A stretch of 64,000 nt of DNA from positions 124,001 to 188,000 of the forward strand of contig JAIELG010000016.1 in the NCBI GenBank assembly GCA_019753155.1, written 5' to 3'. Each line of letters opens with the position of its first letter. The stretch's first letter is position 1. Shown here in pieces: positions 56,939 through 64,000 of this stretch. The position numbers were made by a program, and so were the translations under genes. The DNA is from Burkholderiales bacterium. Its GTDB lineage: Bacteria; Pseudomonadota; Gammaproteobacteria; Burkholderiales; JABEVD01. The notes beneath the pieces are model-generated. The model searched no databases and was not told the DNA's origin. It was given only the letters and a program-made list of their open reading frames with translations.

Positions 56939-57445
56939 TCAGGCGGCGTGCTCTGGCATGGCCGCTTCGCGCAGGGCGGTATTCATCAAAGTTTGATAAC
57001 CTGTCCCTTCAGCAACCGCGCCCAAGCCGCCATACGCTTCAGCCCGTGGTTGGCGCATTGCCTGGCGTGCCGCGTTAGCCAGGAACCCTGAGCGAGTTTC
57101 GCCATGAGCGCTGGCATATTCGTCGATCTTCGCCAACAACAAACGCGGTAACGTGATGTTGAGCTTTTCAGCCGGGCCGAAGTACCGTTCTACAGGCGCT
57201 TCCACCACCGCCCATATCGATCCCGCAAAATCGGGATCGACTTGATGCTCTGTCAAGGTCTTGGCGACAGGGATATCTCCACCATCCTCGATCACTGTTT
57301 CGCACCACAGATCAATCGCTTCACGGGCGTTGTCCACGGCCTTATCCAAGGTGTCCCCAGCCGAAAAGCATCCGGGTAGATCAGGTACAACCACTCCGAA
57401 TGAGGTGGTTTCTGTGCCGGGCTCAATAGCCATAATGAATTTCAT
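56939..57445 (-). CDS. hicB: HicB-family antitoxin without visible HicA
   Basis: 168 residues. The N-terminal HicB domain is FGVVVPDLPGCFSAGDTLDKAVDNAREAIDLW (residues 16-47). A ribbon-helix-helix-like DNA-binding region follows (LNITLPRLLLAKIDEYASAHGETRSGFLANAAR, near 95-127). AAAAGGAGGTTTT is a strong binding site. HicA would be expected directly upstream or downstream, but upstream is a recombinase fragment and downstream only repeats, so it is an orphan unless HicA is elsewhere. Confidence 0.85.
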   Translation of the reverse strand: MKFIMAIEPGTETTSFGVVVPDLPGCFSAGDTLDKAVDNAREAIDLWCETVIEDGGDIPVAKTLTEHQVDPDFAGSIWAVVEAPVERYFGPAEKLNITLPRLLLAKIDEYASAHGETRSGFLANAARQAMRQPRAEAYGGLGAVAEGTGYQTLMNTALREAAMPEHAA

Positions 57446-57458
57446 GAAAACCTCCTTT

Positions 57459-57581
57459 TAGCATCTGCAAAGTTTTGTGCCCGGTGATGCTCGCCACTTC
57501 CATCATGTCGAACTTGCCGGACTCGAACAACCTGGATGTGGCTTCGTGCCGTAGATCATGCAGGCGTAGATTCAGCAGAAA
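57459..57581 (-). pseudogene. Fragment of a tyrosine recombinase
   Basis: About 41 residues with the box II region of integrases: LRLHDLRHEATSRLFESGKF then MMEVASITGHKTLQML, giving H-x-x-R and GH motifs. The Arg I region and the Tyr nucleophile are missing. Homology stops where the hicB ribosome binding site begins (the last codons turn into GGAGGTTTTCATG). It is the remnant of the integrase of element 2, cut by the hicB joint. Confidence 0.75.
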
Positions 57582-57676
57582 AACTTTTTTGCCCCTCGTT
57601 ACGACAAAAATCCATCCAGGCAACTATGCATCAAGCCAGAAGCCGCGTAAATGCTTATTCTATGGGAATTATGGAT

Positions 57677-57726
57677 TCAGGCTCATAACCCGAAGGTCAC
57701 AGGTTCAAATCCTGTTCCCGCAACCA
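57677..57726 (+). repeat. Attachment site copy 3 (right end)
   Basis: 50 bp copy of the tRNA-fMet 3' end with two mismatches (an A in the anticodon stem and a T in the acceptor stem region). It lies 38 bp before the nfi stop, so chromosomal backbone resumes here. Confidence 0.85.
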
Positions 57727-57763
57727 TCACAGGGTATCTGGCCCGGTTCGAAAGACCGTGCTT

Positions 57764-58438
57764 TCAGCCTTCCGAGGTTTCGCGTTTCGTCGAGGCCAGG
57801 CGGTGCGCCCACCGGGTCGTTTCCGGGAGCCGGTATTTCGTGACTGCGGCCATCACGCAGGAGATGGCCGTTTCGAGATCGATTTTGTGCCCGATGGAAA
57901 TGTAGACCGGCTTGACGCCCCGTCTTGTTCTCAGCACTGCGCCGACGGTTTCGCCTTTGTGGGTCAATGGTGTCCAGGCGCCTTTTTCATTGGCGACTTC
58001 CCCGTGCGATCCGATCAGGCGTGTTTTGGCGACACCGATCGAAGCAATTCCCGTGACGACCCCGATATGGCAGGCGATGCCGAAGCCCCTGGGGTGGGCG
58101 ATTCCCTGCCCGTCGCACAGGATGAGATCGGGGGGCGTAGCGAGTTTTTCCAGGGCGGCGAGCACCGCAGGCATTTCCCGGAAGGAAAGCAATCCGGGAA
58201 TGTAGGGGAAGGTGGCAGGGGCGCGGGATATGGCGTATTCTTCCAGTTTGAGGCTGGGGAAATTCAGAACCGCCGCTGCGGCAAATGCTGCGCCGTTTTC
58301 GAAGCCGACATCCACGCCTGCAACATGACTGACTTTGCCAAGCTCATTGGAACGGACGACCTTGCTTTTCAAAGTGTTCTGGATATCTATCGCTTCCTGC
58401 GGGGAAAGCTCCCAAGTATGAATTTGCTGAAATTTCAT
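57764..58438 (-). CDS. nfi: Endonuclease V (deoxyinosine 3' endonuclease)
   Basis: Repair nuclease that nicks DNA near deoxyinosine. 224 residues with VAGVDVGF (catalytic Asp), the signature FPYIPGLLSFREMPAVL near residue 80, LILCDGQGIAHPRGFGIA with the second Asp and HIGV, and CVMAAVTKYRLPETTRWAHRL at the end. It is the first backbone gene to the right of the elements and is divergent from the L,D-transpeptidase gene. Confidence 0.95.
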   Translation of the reverse strand: MKFQQIHTWELSPQEAIDIQNTLKSKVVRSNELGKVSHVAGVDVGFENGAAFAAAAVLNFPSLKLEEYAISRAPATFPYIPGLLSFREMPAVLAALEKLATPPDLILCDGQGIAHPRGFGIACHIGVVTGIASIGVAKTRLIGSHGEVANEKGAWTPLTHKGETVGAVLRTRRGVKPVYISIGHKIDLETAISCVMAAVTKYRLPETTRWAHRLASTKRETSEG

Positions 58439-58452
58439 GCCGGAATTCTAGC

Positions 58453-59319
58453 ATGCCCATAATCCTTTTCATCTGGATGGCCCTGTTTTACACCTGTGCA
58501 TCGGCGGAGAGCGGCATGTTGTCGGGGAGCGAATTCGAATACAAGGTGGCGCCCGGCGATTACCTCATCAAGATCGGAGCGAGATTCGGCATCTCCGCCA
58601 AGACGATCGCCCGGAAAAACGGTATCGGGTATGACGACATCCTGTTTCCCGGAAAGCGCCTGAAACTGGACAATCGCCATATCGTGCCCGAAGGCTTGTC
58701 GGACGGGATATTGATCAACCTGCCGCAAGGCATGCTTTTTTTCTTCAGTGAAGGCAAGTTTCAGGCAGCCTATCCGGTCGGCCTCGGCAAGCCGTCATGG
58801 GCGACGCCGGAGAGCGACTTCAAGGTGGTGAACCTCCAGGAGAACAAGGCATGGATCGTCCCGAAATCCATACAGCAGGAAATGCAGCGCGAAGGCAAGG
58901 CCGTCCTGACAAAGGTGCCTCCCGGCCCGGACAATCCTCTAGGCAAACACTGGATCGGACTCAGCATCAATGGTTACGGCATACATGGCACGATCGCGCC
59001 CGCCAGCGTGTATCATTTTCAAAGCCATGGCTGCATAAGAATGCAGGAAGAGGATATTGCCGCGCTTTTTCCAAGGGTGAAGACAGGGATGAAAGGCAGG
59101 ATCGTATATGTTCCGCTATTGCTCGCGGTAACGGGAAGTGGGAGAATCTTCATCGAGTCCCATCCGGACATTTACAAAAGAAAATTCGAATATCTTAAAA
59201 CCGCCCATGAACTCGCCGGGCCTCTGGGTGCCAGGGTGAACTGGGAACTTGCCGAAGAAGCCATCGCCAGAAGCGATGGCGCGGCGCAGGATGTGACACT
59301 GGAGGAGGGAAAGCCTTGA
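58453..59319 (+). CDS. LysM and YkuD L,D-transpeptidase
   Basis: Periplasmic cell-wall enzyme forming 3-3 cross-links or attaching protein to peptidoglycan. 288 residues: signal peptide (1-18), LysM domain 27-72 (YKVAPGDYLIKIGARFGISAKTIARKNG) and YkuD domain about 86-215 with the active site HGTIAPASVYHFQSHGCIRM (His, Cys). It overlaps the YcbK-like gene by 4 bp (ATGA), so the two are produced together. Confidence 0.92.
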   Translation: MPIILFIWMALFYTCASAESGMLSGSEFEYKVAPGDYLIKIGARFGISAKTIARKNGIGYDDILFPGKRLKLDNRHIVPEGLSDGILINLPQGMLFFFSEGKFQAAYPVGLGKPSWATPESDFKVVNLQENKAWIVPKSIQQEMQREGKAVLTKVPPGPDNPLGKHWIGLSINGYGIHGTIAPASVYHFQSHGCIRMQEEDIAALFPRVKTGMKGRIVYVPLLLAVTGSGRIFIESHPDIYKRKFEYLKTAHELAGPLGARVNWELAEEAIARSDGAAQDVTLEEGKP

Positions 59320-59846
59320 TGAGGCGGCGTCGTTTTTTGAAACTGGGGGTGGCCGGGCTGCTCTCTATGGCTGCAGGAAGAACGCTTGCTGCGATGCCGG
59401 ACAGGACGCTCTCGCTTTATAATATCCATACCGGAGAGCAGCTTAACACGACATATTGGGCGGATGGGGTCTACGTCGCCGCGTCGCTTGACGAGATCAA
59501 CCATGTCCTGCGCGACTATCGAACCAATGAGACCATGAATATGGACAGCCGTTTGCTCGATCTCCTCCATGCCGTCAGATCGATGCTCGGCGGATCGCTT
59601 CCCTTTCACGTCATTTCGGGCTACCGCTCTGCCGCCACCAATGCTTATCTTGCTGAGACAAGCAGCGGCGTCGCCAGAAAAAGCCTGCACATGAAGGGGC
59701 AGGCTGCGGATATTTTTCTTCCCGGGAGCGATCTGCCCAGCCTTCGCCGGGCTGCTCTGGATCTGAATCTGGGCGGCGTGGGCTATTATCCCCGCTCGAA
59801 TTTCGTCCATGTCGATGTGGGCAGGGTCCGCGCCTGGCAAGGCTGA
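59316..59846 (+). CDS. YcbK/MepK-like Tat-exported peptidase (DUF882)
   Basis: Zinc peptidase of the M15/DUF882 family expected to cut peptidoglycan cross-links. 176 residues. The N-terminus MRRRRFLKLGVAGLLSMAAG is a twin-arginine signal (RRRFLK). Metal site residues are in SGYRSAATNAYL, SLHMKGQAADIFL (His, Asp) and NFVHVDVG (His). Coupling to an L,D-transpeptidase fits the known MepK activity on 3-3 cross-links in E. coli: one makes them, the other opens them. Confidence 0.9.
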   Translation: MMRRRRFLKLGVAGLLSMAAGRTLAAMPDRTLSLYNIHTGEQLNTTYWADGVYVAASLDEINHVLRDYRTNETMNMDSRLLDLLHAVRSMLGGSLPFHVISGYRSAATNAYLAETSSGVARKSLHMKGQAADIFLPGSDLPSLRRAALDLNLGGVGYYPRSNFVHVDVGRVRAWQG

Positions 59847-59884
59847 TCTTGTCCATGGGGCGTTAATTATGGTGGGCGATCGTA

Positions 59885-61801
59885 ATGTCGAGAACATTGC
59901 TGTTCCTGTTTTTCGTTTTTCAGGTTGTTCTTTCCCGCGCGGAGGGCATCACGGAGGAGGACTTTCTTTCCGAAATGCCTGTCGTCCTTTCAGCTTCCAG
60001 ACTCAATCAGCCGCTTGACGAGGCGCCATCCGCAGTGACGGTCATCGGCCGGGAAACGATACGCGCATCAGGCTACAGGCAGATCGCCGACCTGTTCAGG
60101 CTGGTTCCGGGTTTTTACGTGAGCTATTTCAACGGACATCATCCAGTAGTCAGTTACCATGGCATGTCGGACCAGTATTCCAGGAGGATGCAGGTTCTGG
60201 TCGACGGGAGATCTATCTATATGCCGCCTACCGGCAGCGTGGACTGGAGCAGCCTGCCGATCACCGTAGACGATATCGAGCGCATCGAGGTGGTAAGGGG
60301 CGCGAGCGCAGCATCTCATGGTGCCAATTCGTTTCTGGGCGTGATCAGCATCACTACCCGCAATCCGGCATTGGAATATGGTGTTGCAGGTTCGCTGACG
60401 GGTGGGGCGAACGGGACGGGAGACGGATTTTTTCGCTATGGCGGGAAATCGGATAATCTCGATTACAGGTTTGCCCTGGGTTATCGTTCGGACAACGGCT
60501 TTGCCAAGGTGAACGACAGCAATCGCATCAACCTTGTGAATCTGAGCGCCGATTATGATATGACCCCGTCCGATTTGTTGCAGATCAGGTTGGGGGATGC
60601 TCACGGACAGCAGGGTTTGGGGGACCCGGGCAATACGGGCACGGTGAATCCGTCCGATCCGCCGAGGAATTCCATGGTCACCAACGAGTTCGAGTCGGTG
60701 CACTGGGTGAGAAGCCGGGATGCGGGAAACGATATTTCCGTCCTGTTCTATCATAATTATCAGCGCCTTTCCGATGCGTATCTGACGCTTCCAGGTCTTG
60801 TCCCGGGAGGGGTGGTTTTTCCGGTGGATGCGGGCATCACAGGCAGGCGCTATCATCTCGAATACCAGCAGTCTTACAGCATGAGTCCGACATTCAGAAA
60901 TTTGTGGGGCGGGTCGGTGAGGCTCGACGAATCGTTCGCGCCGCTTTACATGAAGGGGCACCTGGAAGAGCCGAGCCAGAGTGTTTTTTGGCACGGGGAG
61001 TGGCGGGTTGTGCCTAAGCTCGTCGTCAATGTCGGAGCGATGCTCGAGCGCAATGATTATATCGGGAAGGATGTCTCCCCTCAGGTCGCTCTCAATTACC
61101 ACCTGAGCCGCAGCAATACGGTACGCATGAGTTTTTCGAAGGCCGTGCGCGCTCCCGCCATGTTCGAGCAGAAGGGCGATCTGGTGTATGTGCTGGGCAA
61201 AATTGTGGTGCCCAGGTTTTACGGTCCCGGAAATTTGCGCCCGGAAAAAGTGCGTTCCAGGGACATCGGGTATATCGGCGATTTTTTCGATTCCGCAATC
61301 GTGCTCGATGCGAGGCTGTACCAGGATCATTTCGATGACCTGATTGCGACTTCGGCCACGCCTTTCCCGAGGACTTTCGGCAATTTCGGCGCAGCCGACG
61401 AGAAGGGGGTGGAAATCCAGCTGAAGTGGAAACCCGCCGAGGCGTCACAGATTACGGCCAATTTATCCCATTCAAACATTTCCGGAAATTTCGTGGAAAG
61501 CTATAACCAGTCTGTGCCGAAAAACAATCTGACCCTGTTCGCCATGCACCGCTTTTCTTCGGTTTTGGATGCGAGTTGCGTCTATACCCGGCAAGGCGAT
61601 GTCAGGGCTCTTGGGGACGGTCAACTCGTCAACGGGTTCAGCCGATTCGATTTCAGGCTTGCCCGGTCTTTTCATGTCGAGCGCAAACGCGCCGAAGTCG
61701 CCCTGGTTGTGCAGAATCTTCTGAATACACCCTATTCCGAATTCAGAACCCTGAATGTTTCCGATCGGCAAGTGTATCTGACGTTGAATTTTGGCATGTA
61801 A
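59885..61801 (+). CDS. TonB-dependent outer membrane receptor
   Basis: Outer membrane transporter of 638 residues. A signal peptide (1-19) precedes a plug domain (about 45-165) with PSAVTVIGRETIRASG and IERIEVVRGASAASHGANSFLGVISITTR; the barrel ends in YLTLNFGM, one residue past the usual terminal aromatic. The ligand is unknown: no TonB, siderophore or B12 genes are nearby. It starts an operon with a binding protein 3 bp downstream and a diguanylate cyclase, which points to ligand sensing rather than bulk uptake. Confidence 0.93.
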   Translation: MSRTLLFLFFVFQVVLSRAEGITEEDFLSEMPVVLSASRLNQPLDEAPSAVTVIGRETIRASGYRQIADLFRLVPGFYVSYFNGHHPVVSYHGMSDQYSRRMQVLVDGRSIYMPPTGSVDWSSLPITVDDIERIEVVRGASAASHGANSFLGVISITTRNPALEYGVAGSLTGGANGTGDGFFRYGGKSDNLDYRFALGYRSDNGFAKVNDSNRINLVNLSADYDMTPSDLLQIRLGDAHGQQGLGDPGNTGTVNPSDPPRNSMVTNEFESVHWVRSRDAGNDISVLFYHNYQRLSDAYLTLPGLVPGGVVFPVDAGITGRRYHLEYQQSYSMSPTFRNLWGGSVRLDESFAPLYMKGHLEEPSQSVFWHGEWRVVPKLVVNVGAMLERNDYIGKDVSPQVALNYHLSRSNTVRMSFSKAVRAPAMFEQKGDLVYVLGKIVVPRFYGPGNLRPEKVRSRDIGYIGDFFDSAIVLDARLYQDHFDDLIATSATPFPRTFGNFGAADEKGVEIQLKWKPAEASQITANLSHSNISGNFVESYNQSVPKNNLTLFAMHRFSSVLDASCVYTRQGDVRALGDGQLVNGFSRFDFRLARSFHVERKRAEVALVVQNLLNTPYSEFRTLNVSDRQVYLTLNFGM

Positions 61802-61804
61802 ACC

Positions 61805-62707
61805 TTGAAAGCCATACTGATCAAATGCGTGCTTGCATGGTGCCTGGTCTGGGCAACCCCGGGTTCTTGCACGCCCCTGAACGTGATCTTTCTGACTGGA
61901 CGGGATGATTCCATTCCGGGTGAACTGCTCTTCAGGATCAAAAAGGAAATAGAAGGCCGCGCTTCCGTGAATGTCTCGAACATGCGCTTCGACGGAATGT
62001 TCCGTTCCAATGAAATCGTCATCGCTTTCGGGGTCAATGGAGCCAGGCTTGCCGCTGCACTCGATCCGCGCATTCCGGTATTGAGCATTTTCGTTCCCGA
62101 AAAAGCATTCAGCGAGATCGGGCGAGCGCGCAGGACATTTTCCGCAATTTATATCGATCAGCCACTGGAGCGGCAAATGCATCTCATCCGACTGGCTTTT
62201 CCGCAAAGGCGGCATGTCGGGGTTCTGCTCGGACCGGGTTCGCAGGGGCAGCTCTCATCCATTCGAGCGGCGGCTTCAGATAATGAACTCGAGTTGGCGT
62301 TCGGGATGTTTTCATCCCAGTCGGAATTGTTTTCATCGTTCGATAAGATTTTGAAGGAAAGCGATGTCATTCTCGCAGTTCCGGACCCGCTTGTATTCAA
62401 CAGCGGCACGATCTCGGGAATTCTTTTGACCGCCTATCGGCGACATGTACCCCTGGTGGGATTTTCCCCTTCTTACGTTAAAGCCGGTTCGCTTGTTGCA
62501 CTGTATTCGACAGTCGAGCAAATCGGCTGGCAGGTGTCCGAGGCGATTGCGAAATTCTCAAGCACGGGTGCGTTGCCTGTGCCCGGATATCCCGCCTATT
62601 TCACAGTCGGCGTCAACAGGTATGTGGCGCGATCGATGGAGATCGAGGTTCAGGACGAGGCGACTATAGAAGAAAAGTTGATCCACATGGAGGGACGCCA
62701 TGAATAA
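61805..62707 (+). CDS. Periplasmic ABC-type substrate-binding protein (PF04392-like)
   Basis: 300 residues with a signal peptide (1-22). The two-lobe pattern of the uncharacterised ABC substrate-binding family is visible: VIAFGVNGARLAAALDPRIPVLSIFVP near residue 75, RRHVGVLLGPGSQGQLSSIRAA near 138 and GILLTAYRRHVPLVGFSPSYVKAGSLVALYSTVEQIGWQ near 205-245. No permease or ATPase gene accompanies it, so it may present a ligand to the cyclase downstream. The start is TTG, 3 bp after the receptor stop, and the end overlaps the cyclase by 8 bp, so expression depends on the operon. Confidence 0.8.
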   Translation: MKAILIKCVLAWCLVWATPGSCTPLNVIFLTGRDDSIPGELLFRIKKEIEGRASVNVSNMRFDGMFRSNEIVIAFGVNGARLAAALDPRIPVLSIFVPEKAFSEIGRARRTFSAIYIDQPLERQMHLIRLAFPQRRHVGVLLGPGSQGQLSSIRAAASDNELELAFGMFSSQSELFSSFDKILKESDVILAVPDPLVFNSGTISGILLTAYRRHVPLVGFSPSYVKAGSLVALYSTVEQIGWQVSEAIAKFSSTGALPVPGYPAYFTVGVNRYVARSMEIEVQDEATIEEKLIHMEGRHE

Positions 62708-63956
62708 ATGGGGAATCAGGAAGCGGATTCTGTTTCTGGCATGGACTCCGAGCTTCTCGATCGCGGTGCTGCTGGTATTGTATTTCACTGCAACCCGTTT
62801 CGATGCCCTGGAAGAGTCGCTTGGCAACCGGGGTGCATCCATAGCGAGGCAACTTGCTCCCGCCAGCGAATACGGCGTGTTTTCCGGCAACAGCGAGATG
62901 CTGCAGAAGATAGCCGATTCGATTCTCGGAGAACCTGATGTCAGGTCGGTCGAGATCAGCGACAATGCCGGAAATATTTTGGCTCAGTCGGAAAATTCGA
63001 AATTCCCCGCCGATCATGTGATCGAATTCGAGGAGGAAATAATGAAGAGCCAAACCCAGCTCGATGATTTCTTTCGGAGCGGTAAGGAAATGAGCAAAAG
63101 GACGGTGATTGGCAAGGTCAAGGTGAAGATGTCGAGACTGTCCCTGATCCAGAAAAAGAAAAGCCTGATGTTCGATGCACTGGGCATCGGGCTCATGGGC
63201 CTTTTGGGCGGGGGGCTGCTTGCGATCCGCATCAGCCGCAGCGTTACCGTCCCCATATTGAGGCTGGCCGATACCGTGGAAAAGCTCGGAAAAGGGGCGC
63301 TCGATACGGTGGTCGAGGTTGACTCGGGCGGTGAGCTTGGCGTGCTCGAAAGCGGGGTGAGTGCGATGGCCTCGAAGCTCAAGTCGATGCTGGACCAACG
63401 CGAGAGCTACAGCCATGGCCTTGAGGAGGAGGTCAGGAAAAGGACGGAGGAACTGGAACTGCTCGCCGTTACTGACGAGCTTACGGGGCTTTACAATCGC
63501 AGGTACCTGAATCGCTCCATGCAGGAAGAGCTGTCCAGATGCCTGCGCTATGGGACGGATTTGTCCGTTTGCCTTATGGATGTCGACCATTTCAAGAAAA
63601 TCAACGACCATTTTGGCCATCAGGCGGGGGACGATGTATTGATATCGCTTTCGAATCTGCTGGAATCGAGTATGCGCGATACCGATATCGTGGGGCGGTA
63701 CGGCGGGGAAGAATTCGCGATAGTGATGCCCAATACTTCGCTCGAAGAAGCGCTTCTGGTTGCGGACAAGATCAGGATTTTCATCCAGAAAATAGTCGTT
63801 CTGGATGGAAGGGAGCGGCAGGTGACAGTCAGCATCGGCGTCGTGGGGTGCATCGAGTCCCAGGTCAAATCCCTGGACGAATTGATCAGCAAGGCCGACC
63901 GCGCGCTCTATGGCGCCAAGGATTCCGGCAGGAACTGCGTGGTCGCTGCCCTGTGA
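62700..63956 (+). CDS. Membrane diguanylate cyclase (sensor-HAMP-GGEEF)
   Basis: 418 residues. Helices at 10-29 and about 157-180 enclose a periplasmic sensor domain of about 125 residues (with ASIARQLAPASEYGVFSGN, a CHASE8-like start). HAMP (about 178-232) and a coiled coil (YSHGLEEEVRKRTEELELLA) lead to the cyclase domain with RYGGEEFAIVMP. The RDTD inhibitory site lies 5 residues before GGEEF, so product feedback is expected. It is translationally coupled to the binding protein, which I infer to be its ligand donor. Confidence 0.93.
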   Translation: MNKWGIRKRILFLAWTPSFSIAVLLVLYFTATRFDALEESLGNRGASIARQLAPASEYGVFSGNSEMLQKIADSILGEPDVRSVEISDNAGNILAQSENSKFPADHVIEFEEEIMKSQTQLDDFFRSGKEMSKRTVIGKVKVKMSRLSLIQKKKSLMFDALGIGLMGLLGGGLLAIRISRSVTVPILRLADTVEKLGKGALDTVVEVDSGGELGVLESGVSAMASKLKSMLDQRESYSHGLEEEVRKRTEELELLAVTDELTGLYNRRYLNRSMQEELSRCLRYGTDLSVCLMDVDHFKKINDHFGHQAGDDVLISLSNLLESSMRDTDIVGRYGGEEFAIVMPNTSLEEALLVADKIRIFIQKIVVLDGRERQVTVSIGVVGCIESQVKSLDELISKADRALYGAKDSGRNCVVAAL

Positions 63957-64000
63957 TTATGGCTGAAAACGCTTGCCACGGTTTTTATAAGCGTATAGAA

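Larger units (their letters stand above)
55462..57726. mobile_element. Degenerate element 2 in the same attachment series
   Basis: 2.3 kb between attachment copies 2 and 3. It holds a mobilization-protein fragment, tandem repeats, a PEP-CTERM gene, a HicB gene and a fragment of a tyrosine recombinase at the right end. The partial integrase and the two mismatches in copy 3 indicate an older, decayed insertion that element 1 later joined. 55723-56122 holds hairpins (GGCGGC/GCCGCC at about 55849-55865), tandem repeats and a promoter but no gene I accept. Confidence 0.65.

Noticed and set aside
56852-57091. Rightward protein beginning MDPSAGSGQVPSAGSGQV
   Set aside because: Translation of the 24-bp tandem repeat, a known artefact, with no ribosome binding site.
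57677-57726. Third tRNA-Met gene
   Set aside because: Same as copy 2, and with two mismatches that break stems.
47565-57726. CRISPR array or defence cluster in the accessory region
   Set aside because: No regularly spaced repeats and no Cas, restriction or methyltransferase motifs were seen.

Overview
The window reads as chromosomal DNA of a betaproteobacterium, probably of the Nitrosomonadales type. This is inferred from gene families and order only: a PEP-CTERM surface protein, MoxR-DUF58-TgpA, a cytochrome bd operon with CydP and CydX, a BamD lipoprotein and a nearly complete bacterial molybdenum cofactor set. Coding density is high, with many 1-20 bp overlaps. No rRNA operon or CRISPR array was seen.

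Region 1 (1-4.9 kb) is a molybdenum cofactor cluster: moaA (cut by the window edge), mobB, moeA, moaD, moaE, a one-domain ModE-like regulator, moaC, mobA and mogA. A ModE-box-like palindrome lies between divergent moaA and mobB. Region 2 (5-24 kb) carries a GNAT acetyltransferase, a membrane diguanylate cyclase, an unusual fusion of an acetoacetate-decarboxylase-like domain with an FAD oxidoreductase, a YoaA/DinG helicase, rimO, a ZIP transporter, pgeF-rluD, bamD, a Pat/PatZ-type protein acetyltransferase overlapping copA, an SMR exporter and a PEGA/SHOCT lipoprotein. A candidate structured RNA lies between the last two. Region 3 (24-34 kb) has clpB with a sigma-32-like promoter, then a respiratory block sqr-cydP-cydA-cydB-cydX, nadC, a Phd/ParE-type toxin-antitoxin pair and a broken tetratricopeptide gene.

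Region 4 (33.6-47.4 kb) has thrC-hom-alaA, a Mth938-domain protein, an HDAC-family deacylase, moxR-DUF58-tgpA, a GGDEF/EAL protein and clpS-clpA. Region 5 (47.5-57.7 kb) is accessory. An initiator tRNA-fMet gene is followed by two further copies of its 3' 50 bp, which mark two integrated elements in tandem. The first (7.9 kb) is intact-looking: integrase, toxin-antitoxin-like pair, AlpA-type regulator, ATPase, VRR-NUC nuclease and small genes in one tightly overlapping operon. The second (2.3 kb) is a remnant with pieces of an integrase and a probable mobilization protein, a PEP-CTERM gene behind a sigma-54-type promoter, and a HicB antitoxin without visible HicA.

Region 6 (57.7-64 kb) has nfi (endonuclease V), a LysM L,D-transpeptidase coupled to a YcbK-like Tat-exported peptidase, and a three-gene operon of TonB-dependent receptor, periplasmic binding protein and HAMP-GGDEF diguanylate cyclase, which looks like an outer-membrane-to-c-di-GMP sensing system. 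Best candidates for something new are this operon, the decarboxylase-oxidoreductase fusion, the satellite-like element and the structured RNA.
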